Positions 33,866-42,974 are shown, numbered from the stretch's first letter. The stretch is 64,000 nt of DNA from Prauserella shujinwangii (GCF_003001955.1 NZ_PVNH01000008.1:62001-126000); one strand, 5' to 3'. A program made the numbers and translations. The notes: a model not told the origin generated them from the letters alone.

Positions 33866-35893
33866 ATGCGGACGGTAACGTCACTCCCCCACCCCGTCCG
33901 TGAGGACGAGCATGTCTGGATCCCGATGTCCGACGGGACCCGGCTGGCGGGCAGAGTCTGGCGGCCGGTCTCCTCCGACATCGATCCGGTGCCCGCCATT
34001 CTCGAGTTCATCCCGTACCGCGAGCGCGACCTCACCGCCCGGCGGGACTCGATCCACCACCCCTACCTCGCGGGGCACGGCTACGCGGGCGTCCGGGTCG
34101 ACCTCCGCGGCAGCGGCGACTCCGAGGGCGTGCTCGCCGACGAGTACCTCGAGCAGGAGCTCCGGGATGGCGAGGACGTGCTGCGCTGGCTGGCCGAACA
34201 GCCGTGGTGCGACGGCAGCACCGGCATCATGGGCATCTCGTGGGGCGGCTTCAACGCGCTGCAGATCGCGGCGCGGCGGCCGCCCAGCCTCGGCGCGATC
34301 GCGACCGTCAGCTCCACCGACGACCGGTACGCCGACGACGTGCACTACATGGGCGGCTGCCTGCTGTCGGACAACCTGTCGTGGGCGTCCACGATGTTCG
34401 CCTACAACTCGTGCCCGCCGGATCCCGCCGTGGTCGGCGATAACTGGCGGAAGATGTGGCACGACCGCCTCGAGCGCGGCGAGCCCTGGATCATCGAGTG
34501 GCTGCGGCACCAGCGCCGCGACGACTACTGGCGGCACGGCTCGATCTGCGAGGACTACACCGCCGTGCAGTGCCCGGTGCTGGCGGTCAGCGGCTGGGCG
34601 GACGGCTACTCGAACTCGGTGTTCCGGCTGCTGTCCGAACTGGACGTGCCGAGGCAGGGGCTGATCGGGCCGTGGTCGCACAAGTACCCGCATCTGGGCG
34701 AACCGGGCCCGGCCATCGGATTTCTGCAGGAGCTGGTGCGCTGGTGGGACCGCTGGCTCAAGGGCATCGACAACGGCATCGAGCGGGAACCGATGCTGCG
34801 GATCTGGATGCAGGAGAGCGTACGGCCCTCCACTGCCTACGAGGAGCGGCCCGGCCGCTGGATCGGCGAGCCGGAGTGGCCGCCGCGGCGGCTGGCCGAG
34901 GACGCGTTCACCTTGCGCCGCTACAGCCTCACCCACGACGGAGGCGACCCCGCGGAGGCCGAGGAGGAGCTGACCATCGAGTCGCCGCTGTCGGTGGGGC
35001 AGTTCGCCGGGAAGTGGTGCTCCTACAACGCACCCCCGGACCTGCCGTACGACCAGCGGGAGGAGGACGGCGGTTCGCTGGTGTTCGACAGCGAGGTGCT
35101 CACCGAGCGCTACGAGATCCTCGGCGGGCCGGTGCTGGACCTGGAGTTCGCGGTCGACCGGCCGGTGGCGATGGTGGCCGTACGGCTGTCCGATGTCGCG
35201 CCCGACGGCAGGGCCACGCGAGTGAGTTACGGCCTGCTCAACCTGACCCACCTGGAGGGGCCCGCGGAGCCGCAGACTCTGGAGCCGGGCCGGCGCTACC
35301 GGGTACGGGTGCAGCTCAACGGCATGGCGCAGGCCTTCCCGGCGGGCCACCGGATCCGGCTGGCGATCTCCACGTCGTACTGGCCGCTCGCCTGGCCGCC
35401 GCCGGAGCCGGTGCGGCTGAGCGTGTTCACCGGCGCCAGCACGCTGACGTTGCCGGTGCGGGCCACGGACACCGAGGACGCTCCCATGACACCGTTCGGC
35501 GAGCCCGAGGGCGCGCCGCCGATCGAGACCACCCAGGTGGAGCCCGGCAGGCAGAAGTGGACGGTGTCGCGCGACCTCGTCGACTACCACTCGGCCCTGG
35601 AGGTGGTGAAGGACCTCGGGGTGATCCGGTTCGAGGACATCGAGCTGGACGTGCGGCGCTGTGCCTACGAGAACTACGAGTGGGTCGGCGACGACTTCTC
35701 CTCGGTGCGCGGGCACGTGGACTGGACCATGCGGTTCGTGCGAGGGGACTGGGACGTCGAGACGAAGACGCACACGACCCTGACGTGCACGCCCACCGAG
35801 TTCCGGGTCCACGCGCGGCTCGACGCCTTCGAGGGGGGCCAGCGGGTGGTCTCGCGAAACTGGCACACCACCGTGCCCCGTGACCACGTCTGA
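33866..35893 (+). CDS. CocE/NonD-family hydrolase
   Basis: 675-aa serine hydrolase with an X-Pro-peptidase/cocaine-esterase architecture. The alpha/beta hydrolase domain has its nucleophile in GISWGGF (Ser125), an Asp region near SGWADGYSN and a His in IGPWSHKYPH. A beta-sandwich domain (from about residue 360) ends with an unusual 130-aa C-terminal extension from TVSRDLVDYH on. No signal peptide. AAGGAGGAG precedes the ATG. Co-transcribed with the ATP-grasp gene; the pair suggests a build-and-hydrolyse or tailoring function on one amide or ester compound. Confidence 0.87.
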   Translation: MRTVTSLPHPVREDEHVWIPMSDGTRLAGRVWRPVSSDIDPVPAILEFIPYRERDLTARRDSIHHPYLAGHGYAGVRVDLRGSGDSEGVLADEYLEQELRDGEDVLRWLAEQPWCDGSTGIMGISWGGFNALQIAARRPPSLGAIATVSSTDDRYADDVHYMGGCLLSDNLSWASTMFAYNSCPPDPAVVGDNWRKMWHDRLERGEPWIIEWLRHQRRDDYWRHGSICEDYTAVQCPVLAVSGWADGYSNSVFRLLSELDVPRQGLIGPWSHKYPHLGEPGPAIGFLQELVRWWDRWLKGIDNGIEREPMLRIWMQESVRPSTAYEERPGRWIGEPEWPPRRLAEDAFTLRRYSLTHDGGDPAEAEEELTIESPLSVGQFAGKWCSYNAPPDLPYDQREEDGGSLVFDSEVLTERYEILGGPVLDLEFAVDRPVAMVAVRLSDVAPDGRATRVSYGLLNLTHLEGPAEPQTLEPGRRYRVRVQLNGMAQAFPAGHRIRLAISTSYWPLAWPPPEPVRLSVFTGASTLTLPVRATDTEDAPMTPFGEPEGAPPIETTQVEPGRQKWTVSRDLVDYHSALEVVKDLGVIRFEDIELDVRRCAYENYEWVGDDFSSVRGHVDWTMRFVRGDWDVETKTHTTLTCTPTEFRVHARLDAFEGGQRVVSRNWHTTVPRDHV

Positions 35894-35901
35894 GGCGACG
35901 G

Positions 35902-35952
35902 CAGTGGATGGCACATCGCCTGCGTTCAGCGCAGGCGATGTGCCATTCACTG
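35902..35952. terminator. palindromic terminator-like repeat (type A)
   Basis: 22-bp arms (35902-35923 and 35931-35952, 21 of 22 paired) around a short GTTCAGC loop. The core TGGCACAT...ATGTGCCA is shared with the elements at 23881 and 48006. Begins nine bp after the CocE stop. Confidence 0.7.
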
Positions 35953-36025
35953 GACGCGAACACCCCGCCCGGCCCGGCGCCACGGCCACCGCGCGGCGGC
36001 AAAGGTTGAACGCTCAGCTACATGG

Positions 36026-36070
36026 GTCCATCATGGGGGCACCTCAACCCCCAGGAGGTCCATGATGGAC
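36026..36070 (+). promoter_or_regulatory. hairpin sequestering the doxX start
   Basis: GTCCATCATGG (36026-36036) is exactly complementary to CCATGATGGAC (36060-36070), which contains the doxX start codons; internal GGGG and CCCC runs extend the stem and the AGGAGG (36053-36058) lies inside. In RNA this would bury both the ribosome site and start. Confidence 0.5.
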
Positions 36071-36481
36071 GTTCTCGTGCTGATCGGTCGCATCCTCTTC
36101 GTGGTGCTGTTCCTCGGTTCGGCCATGGGACACCTGACACAGGTCCAGGCCATGTCGGGGTACGCCCGGTCGCGGGGCGTGCCGGGACCGAGCGTGGCGG
36201 TGCCCGCGTCGGGTGTCCTGCTCGCGGTCGGCGGGCTGATGGTGCTGCTCGGCGTGTGGGCCGACCTCGGTGCGCTGCTTCTGCTGGTGTTCCTGGTCCC
36301 CACCGCGGTGCTCATGCACCCGTTCTGGAAGGAGACCGACGCGCAGGCCCGGCAGTCGGAGATGATCCAGTTCAACAAGGATCTCTCGCTGGCCGGCGCC
36401 TCGCTGATGCTGTTCGCCTTCTTCGCCCACGTGGACGAGCTCGGGCTCACGATCACGGGGCCGCTGTTCAGCCTGGGCTGA
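36065..36481 (+). CDS. DoxX-family membrane protein
   Basis: 138-aa protein with four predicted membrane segments (VLIGRILFVVLFLGSAMGHL, ASGVLLAVGGLMVLLG, LGALLLLVFLVPTAVLMHPF, LAGASLMLFAFFAHVD). The HPFWKETD motif is DoxX-typical. Two ATGs are adjacent: 36065 lies six nt from AGGAGG and is preferred to 36062. DoxX proteins are linked to thiosulfate or redox metabolism, but the role is not settled. Its end overlaps the convergent selB end by 14 bp. Confidence 0.88.
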   Translation: MDVLVLIGRILFVVLFLGSAMGHLTQVQAMSGYARSRGVPGPSVAVPASGVLLAVGGLMVLLGVWADLGALLLLVFLVPTAVLMHPFWKETDAQARQSEMIQFNKDLSLAGASLMLFAFFAHVDELGLTITGPLFSLG

Positions 36482-38216
36482 TCCGGCGAGTGCCGTCGGG
36501 CAGGCACTCGGTGACCCCGTCGGCGTCGAGGTGCTCCAGCAGCGGCACCGCGACCCGGCGGGTGGTCCCGAGCGCGCGCCTGGCCTGGCTGACCGTGAAC
36601 GTCCCGGCGAGGCCGCGCAGGACCTCCGCGGCCCTGCGCGGCGCGTCGGGGCCGAGCACGAGGCCGTCGGCGAGCCGCCACAGCCTGCCGGCGCGCTCGG
36701 CGGCGGCCAGCTCCCGCCTGCCCAGCCCGAGCGCCGCGAGATCGTCGGCCTCGGGCGCGCGGAACGGCGCGGCCGCCAGGCCCCGCTCCACCTCGCGCAG
36801 GGCACGCTCGACGCGCTCGGGCAGCGCGCCCGCCGATCCCGGCCTGCGCACGAGCCCGTCGCGCAGCTCCAGCCCGGCCCTGGCGAGGGTGGCGGGCAGC
36901 AGCTCGGCGGGCACCCCCAGCTCCCGGCGCAGCGCGTCGGCGGGCATGCCCGCGGCGAGCTCGTCCCCGCGGGACCAGGCGGCGTAGCCGTCGCGTGCGC
37001 GAGCGGGCAGGTTCTCCCACAGTCCGTCGTCGACCACCCAGTCGTCCACCCGCGGCGGGAAGGGCGGATCCCAGCCGAGCGTCCGCAGCTCACTGCCGGT
37101 GACGGCACCCTGCCTGCGGACGTAGGCGGCGGCAGCCTCACCGGCGCCGAGCTCGAGGGCCCGCCGCCGCGCGGCTCCCCGGCGGCGCAGCCCGGGCGGG
37201 CACACGTCGAGAACCTCGATCCCGGCCGGCACGCGGTGCTCGCCAGGGTCGCGCAGCAGACCGGTGTCGCCCGCGCGGACGGGAAGCGCGGAGCGCAGCG
37301 TCAGCCGGACCGTGTCCGTCCCCAGTGGACGGACACGGCAGGGCACGGCCGCGGCGCCGAGGTGCAGGACGAGCTCCCGGTGCAGCTCGGCCGCCTTGTC
37401 GCCGCGCAGCCGCGCGTCCAGCTCGGCCGAGCAGGGCCACGCACCGGGCGTGAGCAGGGCGTCGCCCCGGCGCACCCGGTCGCGGTCCACCCCGCGCAGG
37501 TTCACCGCGATCCTGGCCACCGCGGGTATCTCGGCGGCGGTGTTGCCCAGGGACTGCAGGCCGCGCACGGTCACCCGGTCCCCGGTGCCCGCGAGCACCA
37601 GCTCGTCCCCCGTGCGCACGGTGCCCGCGCCGAGGGTGCCGGTGACGACCGTGCCCGAGCCGCGCACGGTGAAGGCCCGGTCGATCCACAGCCGCACGTC
37701 GGCGGCCGGGTCGGGATCGGGCAGCCGGTCGGCGAGCGCGGCGAGCTCGGCGCGCAACCGGTCCAGGCCCTCCCCGGTCCGCCCGCTCACCGCGACGGCG
37801 GGCACGTCGCCGAGCGTCGTGCCCGCGATCCGGTCACGCGCGTCGGCCAGCACCGGCGCGGGGTCCGCCCGGTCCGCCTTGGTGACCACGAGCAGGCCGT
37901 GCCGCACACCGAACGCGTCGAGCGCGGCGAGATGTTCCGCGGACTGCGCCTGCCAGCCCTCGTCGGCGGCGACGACGACCAGCGCCGCCGCGACGGGACC
38001 CACGCCGGCGAGCATGTTGGACACGAACCGCTCGTGCCCCGGCACATCGACGAACGCGAGCAGACGACCGTCCACTTCGGTCCAGGCGAAGCCGAGGTCG
38101 ATCGTGAGGCCACGGCTGCGTTCCTCGGCGAGCCGGTCGGGTTCCATCCCGGTCAGCCTGCGGACGAGCGTGGACTTGCCGTGGTCGACGTGGCCCGCGG
38201 TGGCTAGCACGCGCAT
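36468..38216 (-). CDS. selB: selenocysteine-specific elongation factor
   Basis: 582-aa GTPase that delivers Sec-tRNA to UGA codons with a SECIS. GHVDHGKST at residue 8 (G1), GLTIDLGFAW, DVPGHERF (G3) and TKAD (G4) mark the GTPase domain (about residues 1-170). EF-Tu-like domains II and III follow, then C-terminal winged helices for mRNA hairpin binding, ending VAVPLLEHLDADGVT. ATG 38216 starts directly at the G-domain. Overlaps selA by 13 bp. Confidence 0.95.
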   Translation of the reverse strand: MRVLATAGHVDHGKSTLVRRLTGMEPDRLAEERSRGLTIDLGFAWTEVDGRLLAFVDVPGHERFVSNMLAGVGPVAAALVVVAADEGWQAQSAEHLAALDAFGVRHGLLVVTKADRADPAPVLADARDRIAGTTLGDVPAVAVSGRTGEGLDRLRAELAALADRLPDPDPAADVRLWIDRAFTVRGSGTVVTGTLGAGTVRTGDELVLAGTGDRVTVRGLQSLGNTAAEIPAVARIAVNLRGVDRDRVRRGDALLTPGAWPCSAELDARLRGDKAAELHRELVLHLGAAAVPCRVRPLGTDTVRLTLRSALPVRAGDTGLLRDPGEHRVPAGIEVLDVCPPGLRRRGAARRRALELGAGEAAAAYVRRQGAVTGSELRTLGWDPPFPPRVDDWVVDDGLWENLPARARDGYAAWSRGDELAAGMPADALRRELGVPAELLPATLARAGLELRDGLVRRPGSAGALPERVERALREVERGLAAAPFRAPEADDLAALGLGRRELAAAERAGRLWRLADGLVLGPDAPRRAAEVLRGLAGTFTVSQARRALGTTRRVAVPLLEHLDADGVTECLPDGTRRISPG

Positions 38217-39499
38217 CGCGCCACCACCTCCAGCAGGCGGTCGTCGTCGCGGGGGTCGACGGTGCGCAGGTCGAGCAGGCACCGGCCGCGTTCCACGCGG
38301 CCCACCACCGGCGGGTCCGCCGCCCGCAGCCGCGCGGCGACGTCCTCCGGAAGGGACACCGCGGCGCTGCTGAGCTCGACTCCCGGAGCGCCACCACCGC
38401 CGACCGCGGCGGCCGACTCCACCGCCACGGCGTCGGCGCCCCGGCCGGCGAGCGCGGCGGCGAGCCGCTCGGCCCTGGACTTCAGCTCACCGGGATCCGC
38501 GTCCAGCGCGGCGGTCACCGGAGGCGCCGGGCCGCGCAGGGTCGCCTCGAGCGCGGCCAGGGTGAGCTTGTCCACCCGGAGCGCACGGGCCGCGGGATGC
38601 CTGCGCAACCGCTCGACGAGCTCGCGTTCACCCAGCAGCAGCCCCGCCTGCGGGCCGCCAAGGAGCTTGTCCCCGCTCGCGGTGACCAGCGCGGCCCCGG
38701 CCCGCAGCGCCGAGGTGGCGTCGGGCTCGTCCGGCAGGAGCGGGTGCGGGGCCGGCAGGCCGGAACCGATGTCGGCGACCACCGGGACGCCGAGGCCGGC
38801 CAGCTCCTCGATCCGGGCCTCGGCCGTGAAACCGCTGATCCGGAAGTTCGAGGGGTGGACCTTGAGCACGAAGCCGGTGTCGGGACCGATGGCCGCGGCA
38901 TAGTCGGCCGCGGTGGTGCGGTTGGTGGTGCCGACCTCACGCAGCCGGGCGCCCGCGCTGGCCAGCAGCTCCGGGATGCGGAAGCCGTCGCCGATCTCGA
39001 CCAGCTCGCCCCTGCTCAGCACGATCTCCCGGCCGGGCGCGAGCGCCAGCGCGCACAGCAGCAACGCGGCCGCGTTGTTGTTGACGACGTGCACGCCCCC
39101 CGCGTCCGGCACGGCCTCGGCGAGCGCGGCGAGCGCCCCGCGCCCGCGCCGGGCGCGCCGGCCCGTGGTGAGGTCGAACTCGACGTCGGTGCTCCCGCCC
39201 GCGGCGCGCACGGCGTCCAGCGCGGCCGCCGACAGCGGCGCCCGGCCCAGATTGGTATGGACCACTATGCCGGTGGCGTTGAGCACCGGGCGCAGCGACG
39301 CCGCCGTGGGCGGCAGCGACTCCAGCGCGCGCTCCGCGACCTCCCCCGGCGCGATCTCCCCGAGCCGCGCCTGGTGCTGCGCCGCGGCGATGGTCGACTT
39401 GACCAGAGCGCGCCCGAGCTCCGCCGCCGCCTTCGCCAGCCGGGGCTCCGCCAGCAGCGCGTCGGTGCGGGGTATGTGACGCCTCGGGTCGTCAGTCAT
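38204..39499 (-). CDS. selA: L-seryl-tRNA(Sec) selenium transferase
   Basis: 431-aa PLP enzyme converting Ser-tRNA-Sec to Sec-tRNA-Sec with selenophosphate. The PLP lysine is Lys278 in TASGDKLLGGPQAG. NATGIVVHTNLGRAPLS near residue 74 and VNNNAAALLL near 139 are signatures. ATG 39499 lies only 19 nt from the 3' end of the selenocysteine tRNA on the same strand, so the two are likely one transcript. Confidence 0.95.
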   Translation of the reverse strand: MTDDPRRHIPRTDALLAEPRLAKAAAELGRALVKSTIAAAQHQARLGEIAPGEVAERALESLPPTAASLRPVLNATGIVVHTNLGRAPLSAAALDAVRAAGGSTDVEFDLTTGRRARRGRGALAALAEAVPDAGGVHVVNNNAAALLLCALALAPGREIVLSRGELVEIGDGFRIPELLASAGARLREVGTTNRTTAADYAAAIGPDTGFVLKVHPSNFRISGFTAEARIEELAGLGVPVVADIGSGLPAPHPLLPDEPDATSALRAGAALVTASGDKLLGGPQAGLLLGERELVERLRRHPAARALRVDKLTLAALEATLRGPAPPVTAALDADPGELKSRAERLAAALAGRGADAVAVESAAAVGGGGAPGVELSSAAVSLPEDVAARLRAADPPVVGRVERGRCLLDLRTVDPRDDDRLLEVVARCAC

Positions 39500-39518
39500 G
39501 GTCCGGACCTCTGTGGTA

Positions 39519-39613
39519 TGGCGGAGGCGGACGGGAATCGAACCCGCCAACGGCAGTGCCTGCCGTTCAACGGTTTTGAAGACCGCGCCGGCCACCAGGC
39601 CGGATACGCCTCC
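39519..39613 (-). tRNA. selC: tRNA-Sec (anticodon TCA)
   Basis: 95 nt including encoded CCA. An 8-bp acceptor (GGAGGCGT at the 5' end), a long variable arm (GAACGGCAGGCACTGCCGTT) and a T-arm with GGTTCGATTC fit bacterial tRNA-Sec. The anticodon TCA lies at 39577-39579 in the loop CTTCAAAA. It directly precedes selA and faces selD. Confidence 0.95.
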
Positions 39614-39685
39614 CCGTGCCGTGCGGACAATCCTCGCAGGAGTCGCCGAGGTGTGCGAGCCGAGCGGCGGCGGCACCATGGTGAC

Positions 39686-40678
39686 ATGGCTTACCGACTC
39701 ACCCAGTACGCCCACGGCGGCGGCTGTGCCTGCAAGATCCCGCCCGGCGAGCTCGAGGAGATGGTGAGCGGGCTCACCGGCGCCCGGCCCGAGGGAGCCG
39801 AGGGCGAGCTGGTCGTCGGGCTCGACGCGGGCGACGACGCGGCGGCCGTGCGCCTGCGCGGCGACCAAGCGCTGATCGCCACCACCGACTTCTTCACGCC
39901 GGTGGTCGACGACCCGTACGACTGGGGGCGGATCGCGGCGGCCAACGCGCTGTCCGACGTGTACGCGATGGGCGGCGCCCCCGTGGTGGCGCTGAACCTG
40001 CTGTGCTGGCCGAGGGAGACACTGCCGTTCGAGCTGGCCACCGAGACGCTGCGGGGCGGCGCCGAGGTGTGCGCCGCCGCGGGCTGCCACCTCGCGGGCG
40101 GGCACAGCGTCGACGACCCGGAACCCAAGTACGGGCTCGCGGTGACCGGAACGGCGCACCCGGACCGGCTGCTGCGCAACGACGCCGGGCGGGCGGGACA
40201 GCCGCTGTCGCTGTCCAAGCCGCTCGGGATCGGGGTGCTGAACACGCGGCACAAGGCGACCGCGGAACGCTTCGCGGAGGCGATCGAGGTGATGACCACG
40301 CTCAACGACCGGGCCGCCCGGGCGGCCGTGGCCGCGGGCGCCCGGTGCGCCACCGACGTCACCGGGTTCGGGCTGCTCGGGCACCTGCACAAGCTGGCGC
40401 GGGCCAGCGGGGTGTCGGCCGTGCTCGACTCGGCCGCCGTGCCGTACGTCGCGGGGGCGCGGGAGTCGGTCCGCGCGGGGTTCGTCAGCGGTGGCACCCG
40501 GCGCAACCTGGACTGGGTGCGCCCGCACACGGATCTGTCGGCCGTCGACGAGGAGACCGCGGTGCTGCTCGCGGACGCGCAGACGTCGGGGGGACTGCTC
40601 GTGGCGGGGGAGATCCCGGGAGCGCCGGTGATCGGTGAGCTGGTGCCGCGCGGCGAGCACTCGGTGGTGGTGCGGTAG
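39686..40678 (+). CDS. selD: selenide, water dikinase
   Basis: 330-aa selenophosphate synthetase. The N-terminal catalytic motif GGGCACK has Cys14, Cys16 and Lys17, so this enzyme uses Cys rather than Sec. DDAAAV and TTDFFTPVVDDPYDWGRIAAANALSDVYAMGG (as separate parts) form the ATP/Mg site, and GHSVDDPEPKYG is characteristic. The ATG at 39686 has no clear ribosome site; an out-of-frame ATG lies at 39678. Divergent from selC-selA-selB. Confidence 0.95.
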   Translation: MAYRLTQYAHGGGCACKIPPGELEEMVSGLTGARPEGAEGELVVGLDAGDDAAAVRLRGDQALIATTDFFTPVVDDPYDWGRIAAANALSDVYAMGGAPVVALNLLCWPRETLPFELATETLRGGAEVCAAAGCHLAGGHSVDDPEPKYGLAVTGTAHPDRLLRNDAGRAGQPLSLSKPLGIGVLNTRHKATAERFAEAIEVMTTLNDRAARAAVAAGARCATDVTGFGLLGHLHKLARASGVSAVLDSAAVPYVAGARESVRAGFVSGGTRRNLDWVRPHTDLSAVDEETAVLLADAQTSGGLLVAGEIPGAPVIGELVPRGEHSVVVR

Positions 40679-40738
40679 CGGGTTTGCCCCCGTCCCGGCC
40701 GGGAATGCCTGTCGCGACACTGCCGAAAGGAGGTCGCG

Positions 40739-41419
40739 ATGCCGGATCCCGGAAGCCACTCCTACGACGTGCGGCGCACGCGGCTGCGGGCCGAGTACGA
40801 CGACCGTGGCGTGCCGGACCAGCACGCGGACGAGGCGGCCAACGAGCGGCTGGAGCGTGAGCACCCGGCGCGCCCGCTCGGCGACCCGGGGCGCGCGGCC
40901 GGACCGCAGGGCACCCGGGGCACGAGCCGGGGCGACCCGTCGATCGACCAGCCGCCCCGGCCGGTGGCGGCGGAGCTGGAGCTGCGCAGCGCGGCGTTCA
41001 GCGACCACACGATCGTTCCCGACCGCTACTCCCGCGTCGGCGACGACATCTCGCCCCCGCTCGAGTGGACACGGGTGCCGGACGGCACCGAGGAGCTGGC
41101 GCTCGTGGTCGAGGACCCGGACGCGCCGGGCGGCACGTTCACGCACTGGGTGGTCACGAACATCCCACCGGACGCCCGGGGCGCCGGGGAGGGCGAGCTG
41201 CCGCCGGGCGGCGTGCCCGGCCGGAACGACTTCGGCGAGCTCGGCTGGGGCGGCCCCCAGCCACCCGTCGGCGACGACGCGCACCGGTACTTCTTCCGGC
41301 TGTACGCCGTCGACCGGCCGCTGGGGCTCGGCGAAGGTGCCACCGCCGAGGACGTGCGCGCGGCCGCCAAGGACCACACGCTGGCGCGCGGCAACCTCGT
41401 GGGCCTCTTCGCCCGCTGA
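40739..41419 (+). CDS. YbhB/YbcL (PEBP/Raf-kinase-inhibitor-like) protein
   Basis: 226 aa. A charged N-terminal extension of about 75 residues rich in Arg, Asp and Glu precedes a phosphatidylethanolamine-binding-protein fold (GDDISPPLEWTRVPDGTEELALVVEDPDAPGG as consecutive motifs, THWVVTNIPP, HRYFFRLYAVD). No signal peptide, so cytoplasmic. AAAGGAGG lies five nt from the ATG. Function of bacterial YbhB proteins is not known. Confidence 0.9.
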   Translation: MPDPGSHSYDVRRTRLRAEYDDRGVPDQHADEAANERLEREHPARPLGDPGRAAGPQGTRGTSRGDPSIDQPPRPVAAELELRSAAFSDHTIVPDRYSRVGDDISPPLEWTRVPDGTEELALVVEDPDAPGGTFTHWVVTNIPPDARGAGEGELPPGGVPGRNDFGELGWGGPQPPVGDDAHRYFFRLYAVDRPLGLGEGATAEDVRAAAKDHTLARGNLVGLFAR

Positions 41420-41455
41420 CCCCCCACCCCACCCCACGCGCCCCGCTACGGTGGC

Positions 41456-41510
41456 CGCACCCAATGTGGCGTTCGGTGCGCTCGACGCACCGAACGCCAC
41501 ATTGGGTGCG
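41456..41510. terminator. perfect 25-bp palindrome (type B)
   Basis: Arms 41456-41480 and 41486-41510 are perfectly complementary, with a CTCGA loop. The inner part is GTTCGGTGCG/CGCACCGAAC. It lies between the convergent YbhB and aldehyde dehydrogenase genes and would terminate both; no T-run. Confidence 0.7.
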
Positions 41511-41576
41511 CTTCAGACCGGCGGCGAGGCAGCGAGGCAGCGCTCGCCACTGCGGCGCGGGGATGGGTCTGCGGGC

Positions 41577-42974
41577 TCAGCCGGGCGCGGGCTCGATGTG
41601 GACGACCTTCGTGGTGGTCATCTCGTCGAGCAGCTCGGGGCCGTAGCCGAAGCCCTGGCCGCTGGCCCGGCGCGGCTGGGCCGCCCCGCCGGGCGCGCCG
41701 CCGAACACGGCGTTCACCTTCACCGTGCCGACCGGCAGCGCCCGCCACGCGCGCTGGGCGTGCTCCATCGAGCTGGTCAGCACCGTCGCCGCGAGGCCGT
41801 AGGCGTCGTCGCACGCCTCGTTCAGCCCCCGCTCGAAGTCCTCCACCACGCGCACCGGCGCGACGGGTCCGAACGTCTCCTCCGTGAGCACCCGCATTCC
41901 GGGCTCGCAACCGGACAGGACCGTCGCGGGGTACTGCGCGCCCGGCCCGTCCGGCACCACGCCCCCGGCCTTCAGCACGGCGCCACGGGCGACGGCGTCG
42001 GTCACGTGCTCGTGCACCCCGTCCCGGTGCGGCACGTCCACCAGCGGCAGCAGGCCCGTGCGCTCGGCCTCGGCCGCGAGCGCGTCGGTGAACACGTCGG
42101 CCACCGCACGGTGCACGTAGATCCGCTCCACGGCGACGCAGATCTGGCCGCTGTTGACGAACGCGCCGGTCGCGGCCTGCTTCGCCGCCCACACGGGGTC
42201 CACGTCGGAGTCCACGAGCAACGGGTCGTTGCCGCCGTTCTCCAGCAGCACCTTCGCGCCGGTGCGGGCCGCGGCCTCGGCGATCGACCGGCCGGTGCGG
42301 GTGCTGCCGACGTGCGCGACCACGTCCACCCCGGCGCTGCCGGCGAGCCACGCGCCCACCTCACCGTCGCCCGCGACGCTGTGCAGCACCCCCGCCGGGA
42401 AGTACGGCGCGAGGATGTCGCCGAGCAGCAGGCCGGTGTGCGGGCACCGCTCGCTCGGCTTGTACACGACGGTGTTGCCGGTGGCGAGCGCGGCGCCGAG
42501 CAGGCCGCACGCGACCGCGACCGGGTCGTTCCACGGCGTCAGCACGGCCACCACGCCACGCGGCTCCGGCACCATCAGGTCGGTGGCGGACACGTCCCCC
42601 AGCAGGCTCCGCCCGCGGTGCACGGGCCCGAGCTCGGCGTACTGCTCCAGCGTGCCCGCACCCGCGAGGGCCCCTTCCCTGGCCTCGGCCCCCGGCTTGC
42701 CGGTCTCCCGCTCGTTCACCTGGGCCAGGTCGTCGGCCCGGTCCCGGACGGCCGCCGCGGCCGCCCGTAGCGCGGCACCCCGCTCAGCCGCGGGAGTCCG
42801 CGCCCACGAGTACGCTGCCCGCCCCGCGGAGGCCACCATCCCGGTCACCTCCTCGCGGGTGGCCATCGCGATGCGGCCCACGAGCGAACCGTCGACGGGG
42901 TTGTCGATGCGGATGCCGCGCGCGGTGTCCGCACCGGCGGCGGGCAGGTCCAGTTCCACGGCGAGATCAGTCAT
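41577..42974 (-). CDS. aldehyde dehydrogenase family protein
   Basis: 465-aa NAD(P)-dependent aldehyde dehydrogenase. LTPWNDPVAVACG and YKPSERCPHTG are coenzyme-binding, ENGGNDP holds the general base Glu and NSGQICVAVERIYV the nucleophile Cys near residue 275. ETFGPVAPV is near the C-terminus. It is slightly short in the substrate-specificity loops and resembles succinate-semialdehyde-type enzymes, but the substrate cannot be assigned. Confidence 0.92.
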   Translation of the reverse strand: MTDLAVELDLPAAGADTARGIRIDNPVDGSLVGRIAMATREEVTGMVASAGRAAYSWARTPAAERGAALRAAAAAVRDRADDLAQVNERETGKPGAEAREGALAGAGTLEQYAELGPVHRGRSLLGDVSATDLMVPEPRGVVAVLTPWNDPVAVACGLLGAALATGNTVVYKPSERCPHTGLLLGDILAPYFPAGVLHSVAGDGEVGAWLAGSAGVDVVAHVGSTRTGRSIAEAAARTGAKVLLENGGNDPLLVDSDVDPVWAAKQAATGAFVNSGQICVAVERIYVHRAVADVFTDALAAEAERTGLLPLVDVPHRDGVHEHVTDAVARGAVLKAGGVVPDGPGAQYPATVLSGCEPGMRVLTEETFGPVAPVRVVEDFERGLNEACDDAYGLAATVLTSSMEHAQRAWRALPVGTVKVNAVFGGAPGGAAQPRRASGQGFGYGPELLDEMTTTKVVHIEPAPG

